Shown here: positions 34,991 to 46,134 of the stretch, piece by piece
How the letters are laid out: every line of letters starts with the position of its first letter
Numbering within the stretch: position 1 is the stretch's first letter
Origin: Macrostomum hystrix
Lineage: Eukaryota > Platyhelminthes > Macrostomidae
Reading direction: 5' to 3'
Assembly (NCBI GenBank): GCA_950097015.1
Contig: CATNEN010000034.1
Location: forward strand, 4,496,001 to 4,560,000
Length of the DNA stretch: 64,000 bases
Notes under the pieces: generated by a model
Told to the model about the DNA's origin: nothing
What the model saw: only the letters and a program-made list of their open reading frames with translations
The model's database searches: none
Program-made: the position numbers and the translations under genes

Positions 34991-35984
34991 AATAAAATAG
35001 ATTATAACTCTTCCGACTAAAACAAATAAGACGCACCCCACATCGCTAAACTATAGTACGAGTATCATAAATCCGATAACATGAATCAGAAATCGCTTAA
35101 AGAATTATGTTTAGTTTTAGTTCCTTAATGCTTGAAAAGGGTGTTCAGAAATAAAAAGAGCGATTCGCGCAAATTTAAAATAAAATGAAATTTTGACACG
35201 ACGTTAAAACGTTTGTCATGGAGTTGATAATGTACGAAATAGGTTATGTCACTATATGAGTAAGGTGTGGCAGGCACAGGTAGGGTTCAATAAGTGATAC
35301 CAAATTGCGGTTTGAGTGGTATGATAGTATTAAGGTATGTATTAAATTAATTTAAAATTGGTCTGCTTATAAATCCTTACACCTAATACGTATTTCTCGT
35401 GTCAATGAAAAGTGCATCTTCAAAAACCATGAGTATCAGTTTGACAGTTCGACGAAAAAACCTGGTCGCGATGCATGCAAAACACGCAAAAATATGAAAA
35501 TATAAAGATAGATCGATAGTTGATAAAAAGAACCAGCCGTGAAAGGTAGTTTGGTACTCTTGGTAGTTTGGTCTCATGCAAATTACATTAAATTTGAATT
35601 TTTGAGCAAATATTTTTTGTGACGCGCAAAAATTGCGCTGAGAATGCACTCACTCACACACACAGCGCATGCTTGAGAAAACGCTTCAAGAACTTGAAAG
35701 CTTATAATTAACACGCAGTGATAGACGCACACTTAGAGAAAGAGAAAGTAACTTTAGGAATCTGGGGCTTGGCTTACTTAAAAGGAAAAACATTTATTTG
35801 GGTAAGAACACGGATAACACTTTGTCAACTGATAACGCTTGACTTGCGAACAAATTCAACGTAAAACTGAAATCAGTCTAACTTCTACTTTCCAATTATC
35901 ACTATCATCAAGACAGTTTGCCACACCTGCCACGTGATTAGAAATCCTAGCTGAGGGGGCAAACCATCTAGATTAAATCTTATG

Positions 35985-36815
35985 AATGATTGAGCAACCT
36001 TCTAGATCATTGGCAAACCTTTCAGTTACTTGGACAACCTTCCAGTCCCTTAGGCAACCATATATTCATATTGACAACCTTCCTTTCACTTGGGCAACCT
36101 TCTATTCACTTCATCAAACTTCCAGTCACTTAGGCAACCTTCCTGTCACTAAGGCAACCTTCCAGTCACTAAGGCAACCTTCCTGTCGCTCATGCAACCT
36201 TCCAGTCACATAGGCAACCTTCCTGTCACATAGACAACCTTCCAGTCACTTAGGCAACTTTCTATTCATATAGACAACCTTCCAGTCACTTAGGCAACTT
36301 TCTATTCATATAGACAACCTTCCAGTCACTTAGGCAACTTTCTATTCATATAGACAACCTTCCAGTCACTTAGGCAACCTTCCAGTCACTAAGGCAACCT
36401 TCCAGTCACTAAGGCAACCTTCTAGTCACTTAGGCAAACTTCCTGTCACATAGACAACCTTCCAGTCACTTGGGCCTCTTTCCAGCCACTTAGGCAGCTT
36501 TCTAATCACATAGACAACCTTCCAGTCACTTAGGCAACTTTCTATTCACATAGACAACCTTCCAGCCACTTGGGCAACTTTCTAGTCACTCAGGCAACCT
36601 TCCAGCCACTTAGGCAACTTTCTAATCACATAGACAACCTTTCAGCCACTTAGGCAACCTTCCTGTCACTCAGGCAACCTTCCAGCCACTTAGGCAGCTT
36701 TCTAATCACATAGACAACCTTCCAGTCACTTAGGCAACTTTCTATTCATATAGACAACCTTCCAGCCACTTAGGCAACTTTCTAATCACATAGACAACCT
36801 TCCAGTCACTCAGGC
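35985..36815. repeat. 20-bp repeat with 40-bp dimers
   Basis: About 41 copies like CTTCCAGTCACTTAGGCAAC. Many alternate with CTTTCTATTCATATAGACAA, so the effective unit is often 40 bp. Confidence 0.94.
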
Positions 36816-37283
36816 GATCACTCTCTAAACTGGTTGAATTAAGCAACTGTTTTTATGTGCGGAAGTGGTTAAAAAAACGGTGGTCAAGTCTTTATAAACA
36901 GATTTCATGCAAGATAGGTAGATAAGGAAGAATCGGTAAGTCTCTCTTTAAGGTGGTGAGGGATTCGGTTAAAAGTTGTTGGGCAATAGATAGAATTATC
37001 AAAATACAGGCCAGCAGTCGGCTTGACTCAAGATATAAAAAGGTAAATAATTGGCAACTTTTCCGGCTGTCTTCGGCTCCATGTTGAAAAGCACAATGGG
37101 ACCGTAGAGTAACATGAGATTCGGATAAAAGAACTGACTCTAAGCACGACTCATTGTGACAGCCAGTGACTGCTAGGTGGTGGTAGTAGTAGAAGAAGAA
37201 GGAGAAGAAGAAGATAAAGAGGCCATTGAAGCAGACAACGCGCTTGCTGAGGCGCCAATTGAGAAAACGGCTCATCAACTTAC

Positions 37284-37331
37284 TGTGTGCGGCGGCAGCG
37301 TAGAGGGCATTTTCATGAATTTGCCCTGAAT
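37284..37331 (-). CDS. Lar: Candidate 48-nt cassette exon between FN3-2 and FN3-3
   Basis: An acceptor with a strong pyrimidine tract (TCTATTCTCTTTTTACAG) and a consensus donor (GTAAGT) flank exactly 48 nt. In the phase 1 dictated by the neighbouring exons it reads NSGQIHENALYAAAAH with no stop and rejoins FN3-3 as ATG-GCC. It lies in the intron that separates the FN3-2 and FN3-3 exons. Both splice sites, length divisible by three, phase and open frame all fit a cassette exon that would lengthen the linker between the two domains by 16 residues. I know of no described vertebrate microexon at this exact position. Confidence 0.55.
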
Positions 37332-37779
37332 CTGTAAAAAGAGAATAGAAATAGCATCGGCGTGCCACAAGGATGAGGATGGTTTAGACTTTCATTTTGC
37401 CCGAACGAATTGCTGCAGACCATGCTGTCTGTTATTTTCGCTGTCCGAATCGCGTCGCACATTTGCGGTGCGAGAAAAGAGTAGCTAGTTTATAAGACAA
37501 CTTAATTTTCTTTAACAGAAAAAATCTATAGGCAAAATCATCTCAAAGGGCTCAGCCCAATATAAGACGATTGTAAAAAACTCACAATGTGGGTAGCTAA
37601 AGTTTCTCCAGGATTTCAAAATAATGAAAATTTGTTTTCATAAATAAAATAAGAAAAAACTAGGGCTAGGAATTTTATTGTAACTATAATAATTGCAGGG
37701 GGCATCATTTGGTGACACTAGACCTGCAGGCCAGCGAGAAGGCTAATTACTGCCCAATTCGTTGACTCCTGAGCACACG

Positions 37780-37965
37780 CGCACACGGATACGAGTACTG
37801 TACGCAGGCATGCACACGCTCACACAGTTGTGTACATCTGCCCTGACTTTCTCATCGTCAGGCTGTGAACAATTTCACTGTGTCCTAAATAAATGTGGCC
37901 TCGACTCGGAATCGAACTGGCGAGAGAGGCAAACGCGTTAACGGATCTGCAATTGATTCCTTCTA
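37780..37965 (-). mobile_element. tRNA-related SINE-like element
   Basis: The minus strand carries AGTTCGATTCCGAGTC (B box), an upstream GTTAACGCGTTTGCC region in the A-box position, and a downstream segment including TAGGACACAGTG and GTCAGGGCAG. It lies between the 48-nt candidate exon and the FN3-2 exon. Confidence 0.4.
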
Positions 37966-38951
37966 CAAGTGATTAATGTTAAGCCGTTGTGGGTGAAGGG
38001 TTAACATTAATCACGTTAATCCTAAACTGTGCTCCCTCCCAAGTCCCTCCTACCTGATGGATTCTAGATGGTGATTTTTGCTGCGGCCTTTTAAATCTCA
38101 GGAGAAGGACAAATGAAGGTCAACTTTAAATTTCCTGGCGATTGCGTTTTCAGTCGAATATTTTAAAATCGCGCGCAATTTTTTGAGTTGCAACAAGCGG
38201 GGTGATAATTAACCTGTTATCTACACAATAAAGTTTATATATTTAGCTGCATAAAATAAGCAGTTTTGTTTTAACCGATCACGATGAGCGATCGTGAGGA
38301 TCGAATCTGATTCGCGCGGCAGTCCAGCAAGTAATATAATAGTAAGCATAGCTAATTAGTAGTAATGCGAATTATATAATTAAATAATCATTTACTCGCT
38401 GTGTTGACGTTCGCGCGCGGTAAACATTTTTTATGACTTTCTTTTATTATAAAAGTAAGAAATGATAAAAAAAATAATGAATAACTTTAATAAAAATATA
38501 AATATATGTAAATACAATGGGTACAAACGGGTATGACCCAAAACGGACAAAAGGCTACAGCTTGGTTGCATATGTCATTAAAGTCTTACCTGTTCAAATA
38601 ATCTGGCACGCTCTTTAAATTATGGTTTCTATTTTCTATCAAGACTACTGTGAGTAGAAAATCTAGGTGCAAAAGGACCTCATTTGATTTTAAAGTGATA
38701 GTTTAAATATAGAATAAAATTACTTAACTAAAATTTCACGCACCCATCGATGCAAACATAAAACCCTCCACCCACAGCTACAATAAAGGCGAGCAGTCGG
38801 ATGCAATGGTGGATATTCAATTTAGCAAAACACACCTTTGGTTAAAAAGGCATGCCAATTTAATGCAGGGGATTTATCCCATCAGGGTATTAGAGTGTCA
38901 TCTACGTGAGTAGGCTGGAATCAAGAACACGCAAATATCTCAGCAACTCAC

Positions 38952-39150
38952 TGCCTAGGAGCGTCACGAACGGAAAGACATCGCTGACGGGACCTTCTCC
39001 CGCTTCGTTGAATGCGCTCATGCGAATGTAGTAGGTGACATTAAAGTCCAAGTTGCTGATGGTGTGCTGACGAACTTCTGGCTTCAGGGTGACTTTGGTG
39101 TACGTGCTGATCTCCGCCGAACCGAATGTCGTGTAGTAGATGTAGAAGCC
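38952..39150 (-). CDS. Lar: Lar exon: C-terminal part of FN3-2
   Basis: The exon has no usable start codon and is seen only by translating between splice sites. It reads GFYIYYTTFGSAEISTYTKV, LKPEVRQHTISNLDFNVTYY and RMSAFNEAGEGPVSDVFPF, the second half of an FN3 domain. It joins the preceding 101-nt exon in phase 0 (CAG/GGC) across a 109-bp intron and ends with an A in phase 1 at donor GGCA/GTGAGT. The acceptor is ACACACAG. Spliced directly to FN3-3 it would give a Met codon at the join. Confidence 0.92.
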
Positions 39151-39259
39151 CTGTGTGTGTTTAACGAAATATATTAAAATGTCTTCCAGTGTAATCTGCT
39201 ATCGAATGCTGATTACCTGTCTTCAAGTGTAATCCGCTATCGAAAGAGAAAAAACTCAC
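39151..39259 (-). other. 109-bp intron inside FN3-2 with an internal duplication
   Basis: GT...AG intron made largely of two copies of a block of about 27 bp (plus strand GTCTTCCAGTGTAATCTGCT and GTCTTCAAGTGTAATCCGCT, each followed by ATCGAA). The smallest confirmed intron in the window. Confidence 0.85.
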
Positions 39260-39360
39260 CTGAATAACCCCGTAGACGTCAAGCGGCTCGTCCCAGCTGA
39301 TGACAACGGATGCCCTGGATGTCATGGTCACTTTGATATTCTGCGGCGGCGAACCCGGGG
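39260..39360 (-). CDS. Lar: Lar exon: N-terminal part of FN3-2
   Basis: This 101-nt exon encodes PGSPPQNIKVTMTSRASVVI and SWDEPLDVYGVIQ, the first three strands of FN3-2, including the conserved Trp. It begins in phase 1 after acceptor CTCTGCAG (the Ala codon is completed by G of the Ig3/FN3-1 exon) and ends in phase 0 at CAG/GTGAGT. The split inside an FN3 domain is unlike the whole-domain exons further 3'. Confidence 0.92.
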
Positions 39361-41985
39361 CTGCAGAGAGCAACAATTTTTTTGACGAGTAAATTTAAAA
39401 TAGAGGAAAGCTTAGAAGACTACTACTCGTAGTAAGTAGGCTCCATATACGGAGATATTCTTGCTAGATATGCTCGTAATATCGAAAAAAAATACTATGA
39501 TGGAGCAAATACTTCGGGGGAAAGATCTTGTGAGATGATTTTCTGAGCGGAAATGACTAGAATTAATATTAACAAACAAAATTTTTATGCGTATTTTTTA
39601 TGTAATCGACATGCAAGATCTATGGACATAGTTATGGCATTGTTAACACTTTGTGTAATAAAAAATAACCTAAAGACTGTAAATACGACTGTGAACAGCA
39701 AATATTGTATTAAGTCTATTTGTACTCGTACAAATAAGTTACAATATATGCTGGCGTTAGCCGAGAGAAATGTAAACATAGAATTTTTTCAAGAATTTCA
39801 GGACTTGAAAATTTTTATTGGCTAGATAAGGTTTAATCCAACTATACTAAATCTCTAAAGTCTGTCTGTCTGTTTTTTATTGGCTAGATAAGGTTTAATA
39901 TGTTGCTATTTTTAGAACATGATTGGGAGCCCCCCGTTTAACCACACCCTCGCTCTGTTCAAGCTATACTTAACATCTAGCAAGGACTTAAAAGTTTGAT
40001 TAGCCAATGAGAGTTAAGGTGCTGCTATTTTTAGAACATGCTTGGGAGCCCCCAGTTTAACACCACACTCGCTCTGTTCAAGCTATTCTGAACATCTAGC
40101 AAGGACTTAAAAGTTTGATTAGCCAATGAGAGTTAAGGTGTTGCTATTTTTACAACATGCTTAGGAGCCCCCAGTTTAACCACACCCTCGCTCTGTTCAA
40201 GCTATTCTTAACATCTAGCAAGGACTTAAAAATTTGATTAGCCAATGAGAGTTAAGGTGTTGCTATTTTTAGAACAACTTATAGGGACTCCCTTAGTTGA
40301 ACTATCCTCAGTCTAAGCACGTGACTACTCCTAGCCAATCAAATTTTCAAGATTATTAAAAGCAAACACTGAACACTAAAATCTGAATCCTTGGAGACAA
40401 GCTTGCAGGCATGCGATCTAAACGAACAATTACTTATTTAAATTTGAACTAAAAACTACAAATCTATACTAAGAATGTACTAAAAGCTCATTAGAAAATA
40501 TATTCTTAAAATGAAAAAAGCACATAGATTCTCCTAGGTACGTTCAATTTCCAAATAAGTACTAGTTTAAATTTTTCAGCATAAATTAATATGATGCTTC
40601 TACAATCTAAAGTATGAGTGTAATGCTATAATATAATTTACTATAGTTTACTAGTGTCATTAAATCGATAAACATTGCTGCGATTCCCTCACGTTCCATG
40701 GCGGTGATCAGTGACAACCGACCACTCCAGACCGATGCTTGTGTAAAACAAAATTTCGTAACGATTTTTTGCAAACAAACTTAGAAATCTAAGTTCTTTC
40801 TGCATTTTAAATTAGCTTATTTGTTTAAGATTTCGTATAGAAAAAATATGCTATCTAATCTGTGACTTGGTTAGTAGAAAATTATTTCATCGAAAAGGAA
40901 ATATTCGAGGGAAATCAATGTGAGATTGTGACGAATTGAAATTGGTTGTCTAAAAAAGTGTTTAACAGAGTTGCACGTAGTTTCTAGCTAATTTCACTGG
41001 ATTTTTTATTTTAGATTATCTGTAAGAGTTTAGGAGAAAACTAATGGGTCAGTATTTTTGGGATTTCGGATTTTTGGAAATTTCGGAATGGTAAAATAAA
41101 GAAAAAAATCGGGACTCGATCTTAAAGATTTTTAAGGGAGTTTTTTTCTCGAAAAACTAGTTGCCTAAGCCTTTGCTTTGTGAGGAGAAATGCTGTATTA
41201 AAAACGAGCTATTCTGTTGTATAATCCTACAGAAGTAGTAATTTTCCTAATCTAAATCCGAGGAACAGCATCTTACGAAGTGGCAGCGCATGCGGCAACG
41301 AATTAGTGTCGCCCTGCAGCGGCAGTGACTGCCCATAGACAGTCGCTGTGTTGGCGCAGCGGCGGAAAAACAAAATGAAATAATTAGTAATTCACTCACA
41401 CTTTTTTATCTGGCAATAAACTGACCAATCTACTCACACTTTGGTTAGTAGTGTGTTAGTAGTAATAAACGCAAATTAAATTAAAGTAAGGAGAAAATAG
41501 CGGCATCGTGAGTAGAAATGCGAATATTGCGCAGCGCCAGTCAAATGATGGCAGATACATGATTTGGTAGCCGGAAGTTATGATGAAGCATTCGATTATC
41601 GTTTTGTGACCCGGTCGCATATGCATATATATGTATGTACATAATTAGCAATACCTTCACCTATTTCGGTTTGATCAAATTGCTAATCGTGCCTATATGA
41701 GTTTTTCTATTCCAGCTGTATTAGTTAAATCAAGCCGCTATACAAACAGTCACTTACTGGGTCAGTACCCGTGCCGCTAATGCAGGCGCACACACTTCAG
41801 ATATAGCCAACGTGAGCACACTTAAAATATCTGTTTGTCTCGGATAAATATTGGACAATATCTGGATGCTTGAAAGAAGAAACCTAGCTCAATTCGCTAT
41901 CTATTTTTTGTCTAAAATGCATACATTTTTTTCCTTACAATAGCGGTCCGATCGATTTAAATGTCGCGGTCAAGATCACACTCAC
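39361..41985 (-). other. Intron between FN3-1 and FN3-2
   Basis: Holds the 119-bp CCAAT-bearing repeat. The stretches 39361-39864 and 40291-41985 are AT-rich unique sequence with no supported feature. Confidence 0.75.
39865..40290. repeat. 119-bp tandem repeat with a CCAAT box
   Basis: About 3.5 units. AGCCAATGAG, an NF-Y consensus match, occurs at 40002, 40121 and 40240. Other blocks are GCTATTTTTAGAACATGCTT and CTCGCTCTGTTCAAGCTAT. Confidence 0.9.
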
Positions 41986-42591
41986 CCAGCTCCTTGGTAG
42001 TGAACTCAATGATGCTGTTATTCTTGGCATTCACCGAGCTGGCATTGGTGGTGACAGAGTTCACCTTCAGCTGGTACTTGGTGAACGGCTTCAGACCACG
42101 GATGGTGGCCCTGATGAGTCTGTCGCCAGCCCTGGGGTCGGGCCGGTTCGGCACTCCCTCCATCTGGATCCAGTTGTGACTGGCGCCAACGCTGATGGCC
42201 GCCTCCTCCCGATAGCTGATGGTGTAGGAGCGCACATCCGGGGTGACCGACTGGCGAAACTCGAGCACTGCCGAGCGCGGCTCCAGTTGAACAACGCGAA
42301 GGTCAGTCGGTGGCTCCGGCATCTTCAGCACGCGAACCAGCACCATCCACTGGATGCGGCCCAAGCTGTTCTCAGCGACGCAGGTGTAGTTCTCATCGGC
42401 TTGAATGTCCGTGAGGCGGAGCACGTTCTTGCCTACAACCGACCTCTCGTCGAGATCCACTCCGTGAGAATCGAACCAGCGGACTACGGGCATCGGGGAG
42501 CCGACGGCGATGCACGTGATGTTGGCGCTGCTGCCGGGAGTGACCTCCACGTTGGACGGGCGCACAGAGAAGTGCGGACTGATTGTGCGAA
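41986..42591 (-). CDS. Lar: Lar exon: Ig3 and FN3-1
   Basis: The exon begins RTISPHFSVRPSNVEVTPGS and carries a complete I-set Ig domain with its two cysteines (ANITCIAVGSPMP and DENYTCVAENSLG) and the strand Trp (VVRWFDS), closely following Ig3 of LAR receptors. FN3-1 follows: MPEPPTDLRVVQLEPRSAVL, SYTISYREEA and LKPFTKYQLKVNSVTTNASS. Its strand-B Trp is replaced (LEFRQ). Phase is 1-1, with acceptor CCCCGCAG and donor CTGG/GTGAGT. Ig3 and FN3-1 together on one exon are unusual beside the later one-domain exons. Ig1 and Ig2 bind heparan sulfate in characterised family members; Ig3 and FN3-1 contribute to partner binding. Confidence 0.95.
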
Positions 42592-42639
42592 CTGCGGGGC
42601 GTGTGTGAAATCAGGTAGCGGAATGAGAACTGTGCTCAC

Positions 42640-42657
42640 CTGGCGTTAGGTACAGTT
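42640..42657 (-). CDS. Lar: Candidate 18-nt microexon at the Ig2/Ig3 (microexon B) position
   Basis: Eighteen nucleotides, AACTGTACCTAACGCCAG, lie between GCAATAG and donor GTGAGC, 48 bp upstream of the Ig3 exon. In phase 1 they insert Glu-Leu-Tyr-Leu-Thr-Pro between the end of Ig2 (LFVR) and the start of Ig3 (VRTIS). Vertebrate PTPRS and PTPRD insert Glu-Leu-Arg-Glu (meB) at precisely this site. A competing and better acceptor 11 bases further upstream (TCTTTCAACAG) would give a 29-nt exon that hits TAG at once, so the site could also act as a poison exon. The acceptor is weak and the following intron very short. Confidence 0.35.
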
Positions 42658-42744
42658 CTATTGCCCGGCTGTTGAAAGAGCGCCAGCTATTGACCATGGC
42701 AGGGGCCGGCAAACTTATGCGCCTCGGGCTAAAGAGAGTCCAAG

Positions 42745-43330
42745 AGATAATAAGAGATTAGACTGGTGAGAGATGAGACACTGGAAAGATTAGACTGGTG
42801 AGAGATGAGACACTGGAAAGATTAGACTGGTGAGAGATGAGACACTGGAAAGATTAGACTGGTGAGAGATGAGACACTGGAAAGATTAGACTGGTGAGAG
42901 ATGAGACACTGGAGAGATGAGACTGGTAAGAGATAAGACACGGGAGAGATGAGACGGGGAGAGATGAGACACTAGAGAGATGAGACGGGGAGAGATGAGA
43001 CAGAGGAGAGATGAGACAGAGAAGAGATGAGATATGGAAGAGATGAGACAGGGAGAGATGAGATTTGGGAGAGATGAGACAGAGGAGAGATGAGACAGAG
43101 AAGAGATGAGACAGAAGAGAGATGAGATATGGAAGAGATGAGACAGAGGAGAGATGAGACAGAGGAGAGATGAGACGGAGGAGAGATGAGACAGGCGAGA
43201 AATGACACAGGGAAGAGATGAGACAGAGGAGAGATGAGACGGAGGAGAGATGAGACAGGCGAGAAATGACACAGGGGAGAGATGAGACAAGAGATAGATG
43301 AGACAAGAGATAGATGAGACAGGGAGAAGT
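42745..43330. repeat. 30-bp repeat grading into a 16-bp GAGATGAGACAG repeat
   Basis: Five units with GAGATGAGACACTGGAAAGA and TTAGACTGGT lead into many GAGATGAGACAGAGGA-like units. The second part is nearly identical to the array at 11522. Confidence 0.93.
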
Positions 43331-44529
43331 ATTGAAATATGCCTTGATCACCAGGGCGGCGGAGTCAGGATCAGGATGGCGCGCCTCAGTTTGCCAACCC
43401 CTACTCGATGGTGCAACAGTCATATTCTAGCAGGTACCCTTTATTAGACAATGGAAACACGAACCACAGGTAAAAGCTCCGTGGAGTTTTCTTTGTAAAA
43501 AGCGCATGCAGACACTTCAAACTGCGTTTTTTTGTTGCGCTTATTTTTAAAAGTACACTTTCACTATTAGGACAGCGGAATCTACTGCGGAGACAGGGCA
43601 AGACTAAAGAAGTGGCGGAATTTCTTCAGGAATTCAACTGCTGCATGGCAGAGTCCGGGAAAGCAGAGATTCAAGAACGGAGACTCAAAAGCCAAAAAAT
43701 CATACTTTTTAGTCTTAAAAAACAGTTGAAATAGCTTTGTCAGCCAAACAATAAGGCATAGACCGACGAGTGTATTCATGTAATAAGTATGCATAATAAT
43801 AAAGAAATGATCATTTTGTATGTTGTATGTGGTCACAGCCCCTCTTAAATCTCTAATTGTTTCTGAATCCTACCACAATATATGCTAATAAATGATTACT
43901 TCAATATTTATAATATGATTTCAGAGCAAAACTGGAAAATCTGAATTTCATTGGCCATAAAAACTTTTTGTCCTAAAACACTTTTTTATTTTATGAGCCT
44001 GCGAGAGCCATAAAAAGTCGATGATATTGTTAAACGCTAAAAAATGGCTTAAATAAGGCTAGACAATTAAATGACAACTTTGCTGTGCTATAGCCTAGGC
44101 CTCATAAATCTTTGTCAATGAGTAGGAATTCTCTAGCTGATAAATATTTTTTAATACTAACAATTAAGAAAACCAATAAGAAGTGACAGAAGTAAAAATA
44201 TCAAATTAAACAAATAGCTGCCTATGCCGACAAAGATTTCTAAACGATATTTTATAACGCATAGATAAATACAATAGATCAGATTTTACTAGTTATAAAA
44301 TTCGTTGATTTAATAAATAAAATAAATTCAAATGTTAGTACGAATAATAATATGAATAACAACTGTCTGATAACAGACCCAGAGATAGCTAGTAGATAAT
44401 TCACTATAGTTTACTATTCGAATTTCAGCGTCTGCACCAGAGCTTCCAGTATTAAATTCACAACTGATAATAAGCTCGCTAGAGAGTAGAAAATGTTTTG
44501 TAGCCGAGTCGAACAGGTACAGTGTTGAA

Positions 44530-45412
44530 GAGTATTGAGGTAGAGTGGTGGATCACTGAGGGTGAGTATTGAGGGAGAGTGGTGGATCATTGAGGGAGAT
44601 TATTGAGGGAGAGTGGTGGATCACTGAGGGTGAGTATTGAGGGAGAGTGGTGGATCACTGAGGGTGAGTATTGAGGGAGAGTGGTGGATCATTGAGGGAG
44701 ATTATTGAGGGAGAGTGGTGGATCACTGAGGGTGAGCATTAAGGGAGAGTATTGAGGGAGAGTGGTAGAGCATAAAGGGAGAGTGGTAGATCATTGAGTG
44801 TGAGTGGTAGATCATTGAGGGTGAGTGGTAGATCATTGAGGGAGAGTGGTAGATCATTGAGGGAGAGTGGTAGATCATTGCGGGAGAGTGGTGGATCATT
44901 GAGGGAGATTATTGAGGGAGAGTGGTGGATCACTGAGGGTGAGTATTGAGGGAGAGTGGTGGATCATTGAGGGTGAGCATTGAGGGAGAGTATTGAGGGA
45001 GAGTGGTAGATCATAGAGGGAGAGTGGTAGATCATTGAGGGTGAGTGGTAGATCATTGAGGTCGAGTGGTAGATCATTGAGGGAGACTGGTAGATCATTG
45101 AGGGAGAGTGGTAGATCATTGAGGTCGAGTGGTAGATCATTGAGGGAGAGTGGTGAATCATTGAGGTCGAGTGGTAGATCATTGAGGGAGAGTGGTAGAT
45201 CATTGAGGGAGACTGGTAGATCATAGAGGGAGAATGGTAGATCATTGAGGGTGAGTGGTAGATCATTGAGGGAGACTGGTAGATCATTGAGGGAGACTGG
45301 TAGATCATTGAGGGAGACTGGTAGATCATAGAGGGAGAATGGTAGATCATTGAGGGAGAGTGGTAGATCATTGAGGGAGACTGGTAGATCATAGAGGGAG
45401 AATGGTAGAGTA
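44530..45412. repeat. 21-bp minisatellite
   Basis: About 42 units like GGTAGATCATTGAGGGAGAG, in the left part mixed with ATTGAGGGAGAGTGGTGGAT. Intronic (Ig2/Ig3). Confidence 0.95.
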
Positions 45413-46128
45413 AAGCAGCACTTTAGCCAAATGAGACATCTAGAGGCTACTGTCTATTGTGGGTTAGATTCGTATATGGCACAGATAGCCATCTAGTAGA
45501 TTTAGCGAGGTCAATGAGACTTGAGTAAAGAAAGAAAGCAAATGAAAATGAAATGAAAAATATGAGGCTTGGAGAATTTCAAATTGTTTTTAGTACTTGG
45601 TGAAGATTGTCGGGCAAGTTATGATTAATATGATTTATAATAAGTAACAATTATTACAAAACGAAAAAAATATGTTCAGATAATTATAGACTTCAGAGAA
45701 AAACTCAATGCAGTTTATCTAACGGCGTAGGCACAAAGCTGGTAATGCGAATATGACCCACATGGTATTTCATTCCATTGTGTGTGGCTCAGGTAAATGC
45801 GACATATTTAGGCTATATCGTTATTAATTGTTACTTTACAGGTGATTAGCGGTTGTTTCTGCTTCTTCATTGTTTGACAAAGCAAAGAAAGTATCTGAAC
45901 AGAAATTGAGAGAGAACTAAAAAAAGCGGCAGTATTTCCATTTTTATCCACTGTAACAGACCAATAGAAGCGATTTTGTTAAAGGACCAAGTGGAATAGA
46001 GGGAGGGAGGCAGAGAGAGATGAAGATAAGGTGCGGGATACGGATGACAGGTTTGTTACGTCTTGAATGAAAGTTATTTATGTATTTTATTTCCACGAGC
46101 ATTATTACGGGCTGTTGAACTGACTTAC

Positions 46129-46134
46129 ATTTGG
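46129..46134 (-). CDS. Lar: Candidate 6-nt microexon in the Ig2/Ig3 intron
   Basis: A very strong acceptor (CTCTCTCTCCTCGTTTCAG) is followed after only six bases, CCAAAT, by a consensus donor GTAAGT. In phase 1 the six bases add Ala-Lys and turn the first Ig3 Val into Phe. Joined instead to the 18-nt candidate at 42640 it would create TAA, so the two would have to be used alternatively. Six-nt exons are rare but known in LAR receptors and other neuronal genes. The strength of both sites on this strand is what makes it notable; it may still be coincidence. Confidence 0.28.

Larger units (their letters stand above)
31963..38951 (-). other. Intron(s) between FN3-2 and FN3-3
   Basis: About 7 kb with the 48-nt and 9-nt candidate exons, the 54-bp and 20-bp arrays and a SINE-like piece. 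The stretches 32000-33300, 34991-35984, 36816-37277 and 37966-38951 show no other feature; most is AT-rich. Confidence 0.75.

Noticed and set aside
33743-35041. Several overlapping frames of 280 to 430 codons on both strands
   Set aside because: They follow a 54-bp minisatellite with no splice sites, no homology and equal openness on both strands.
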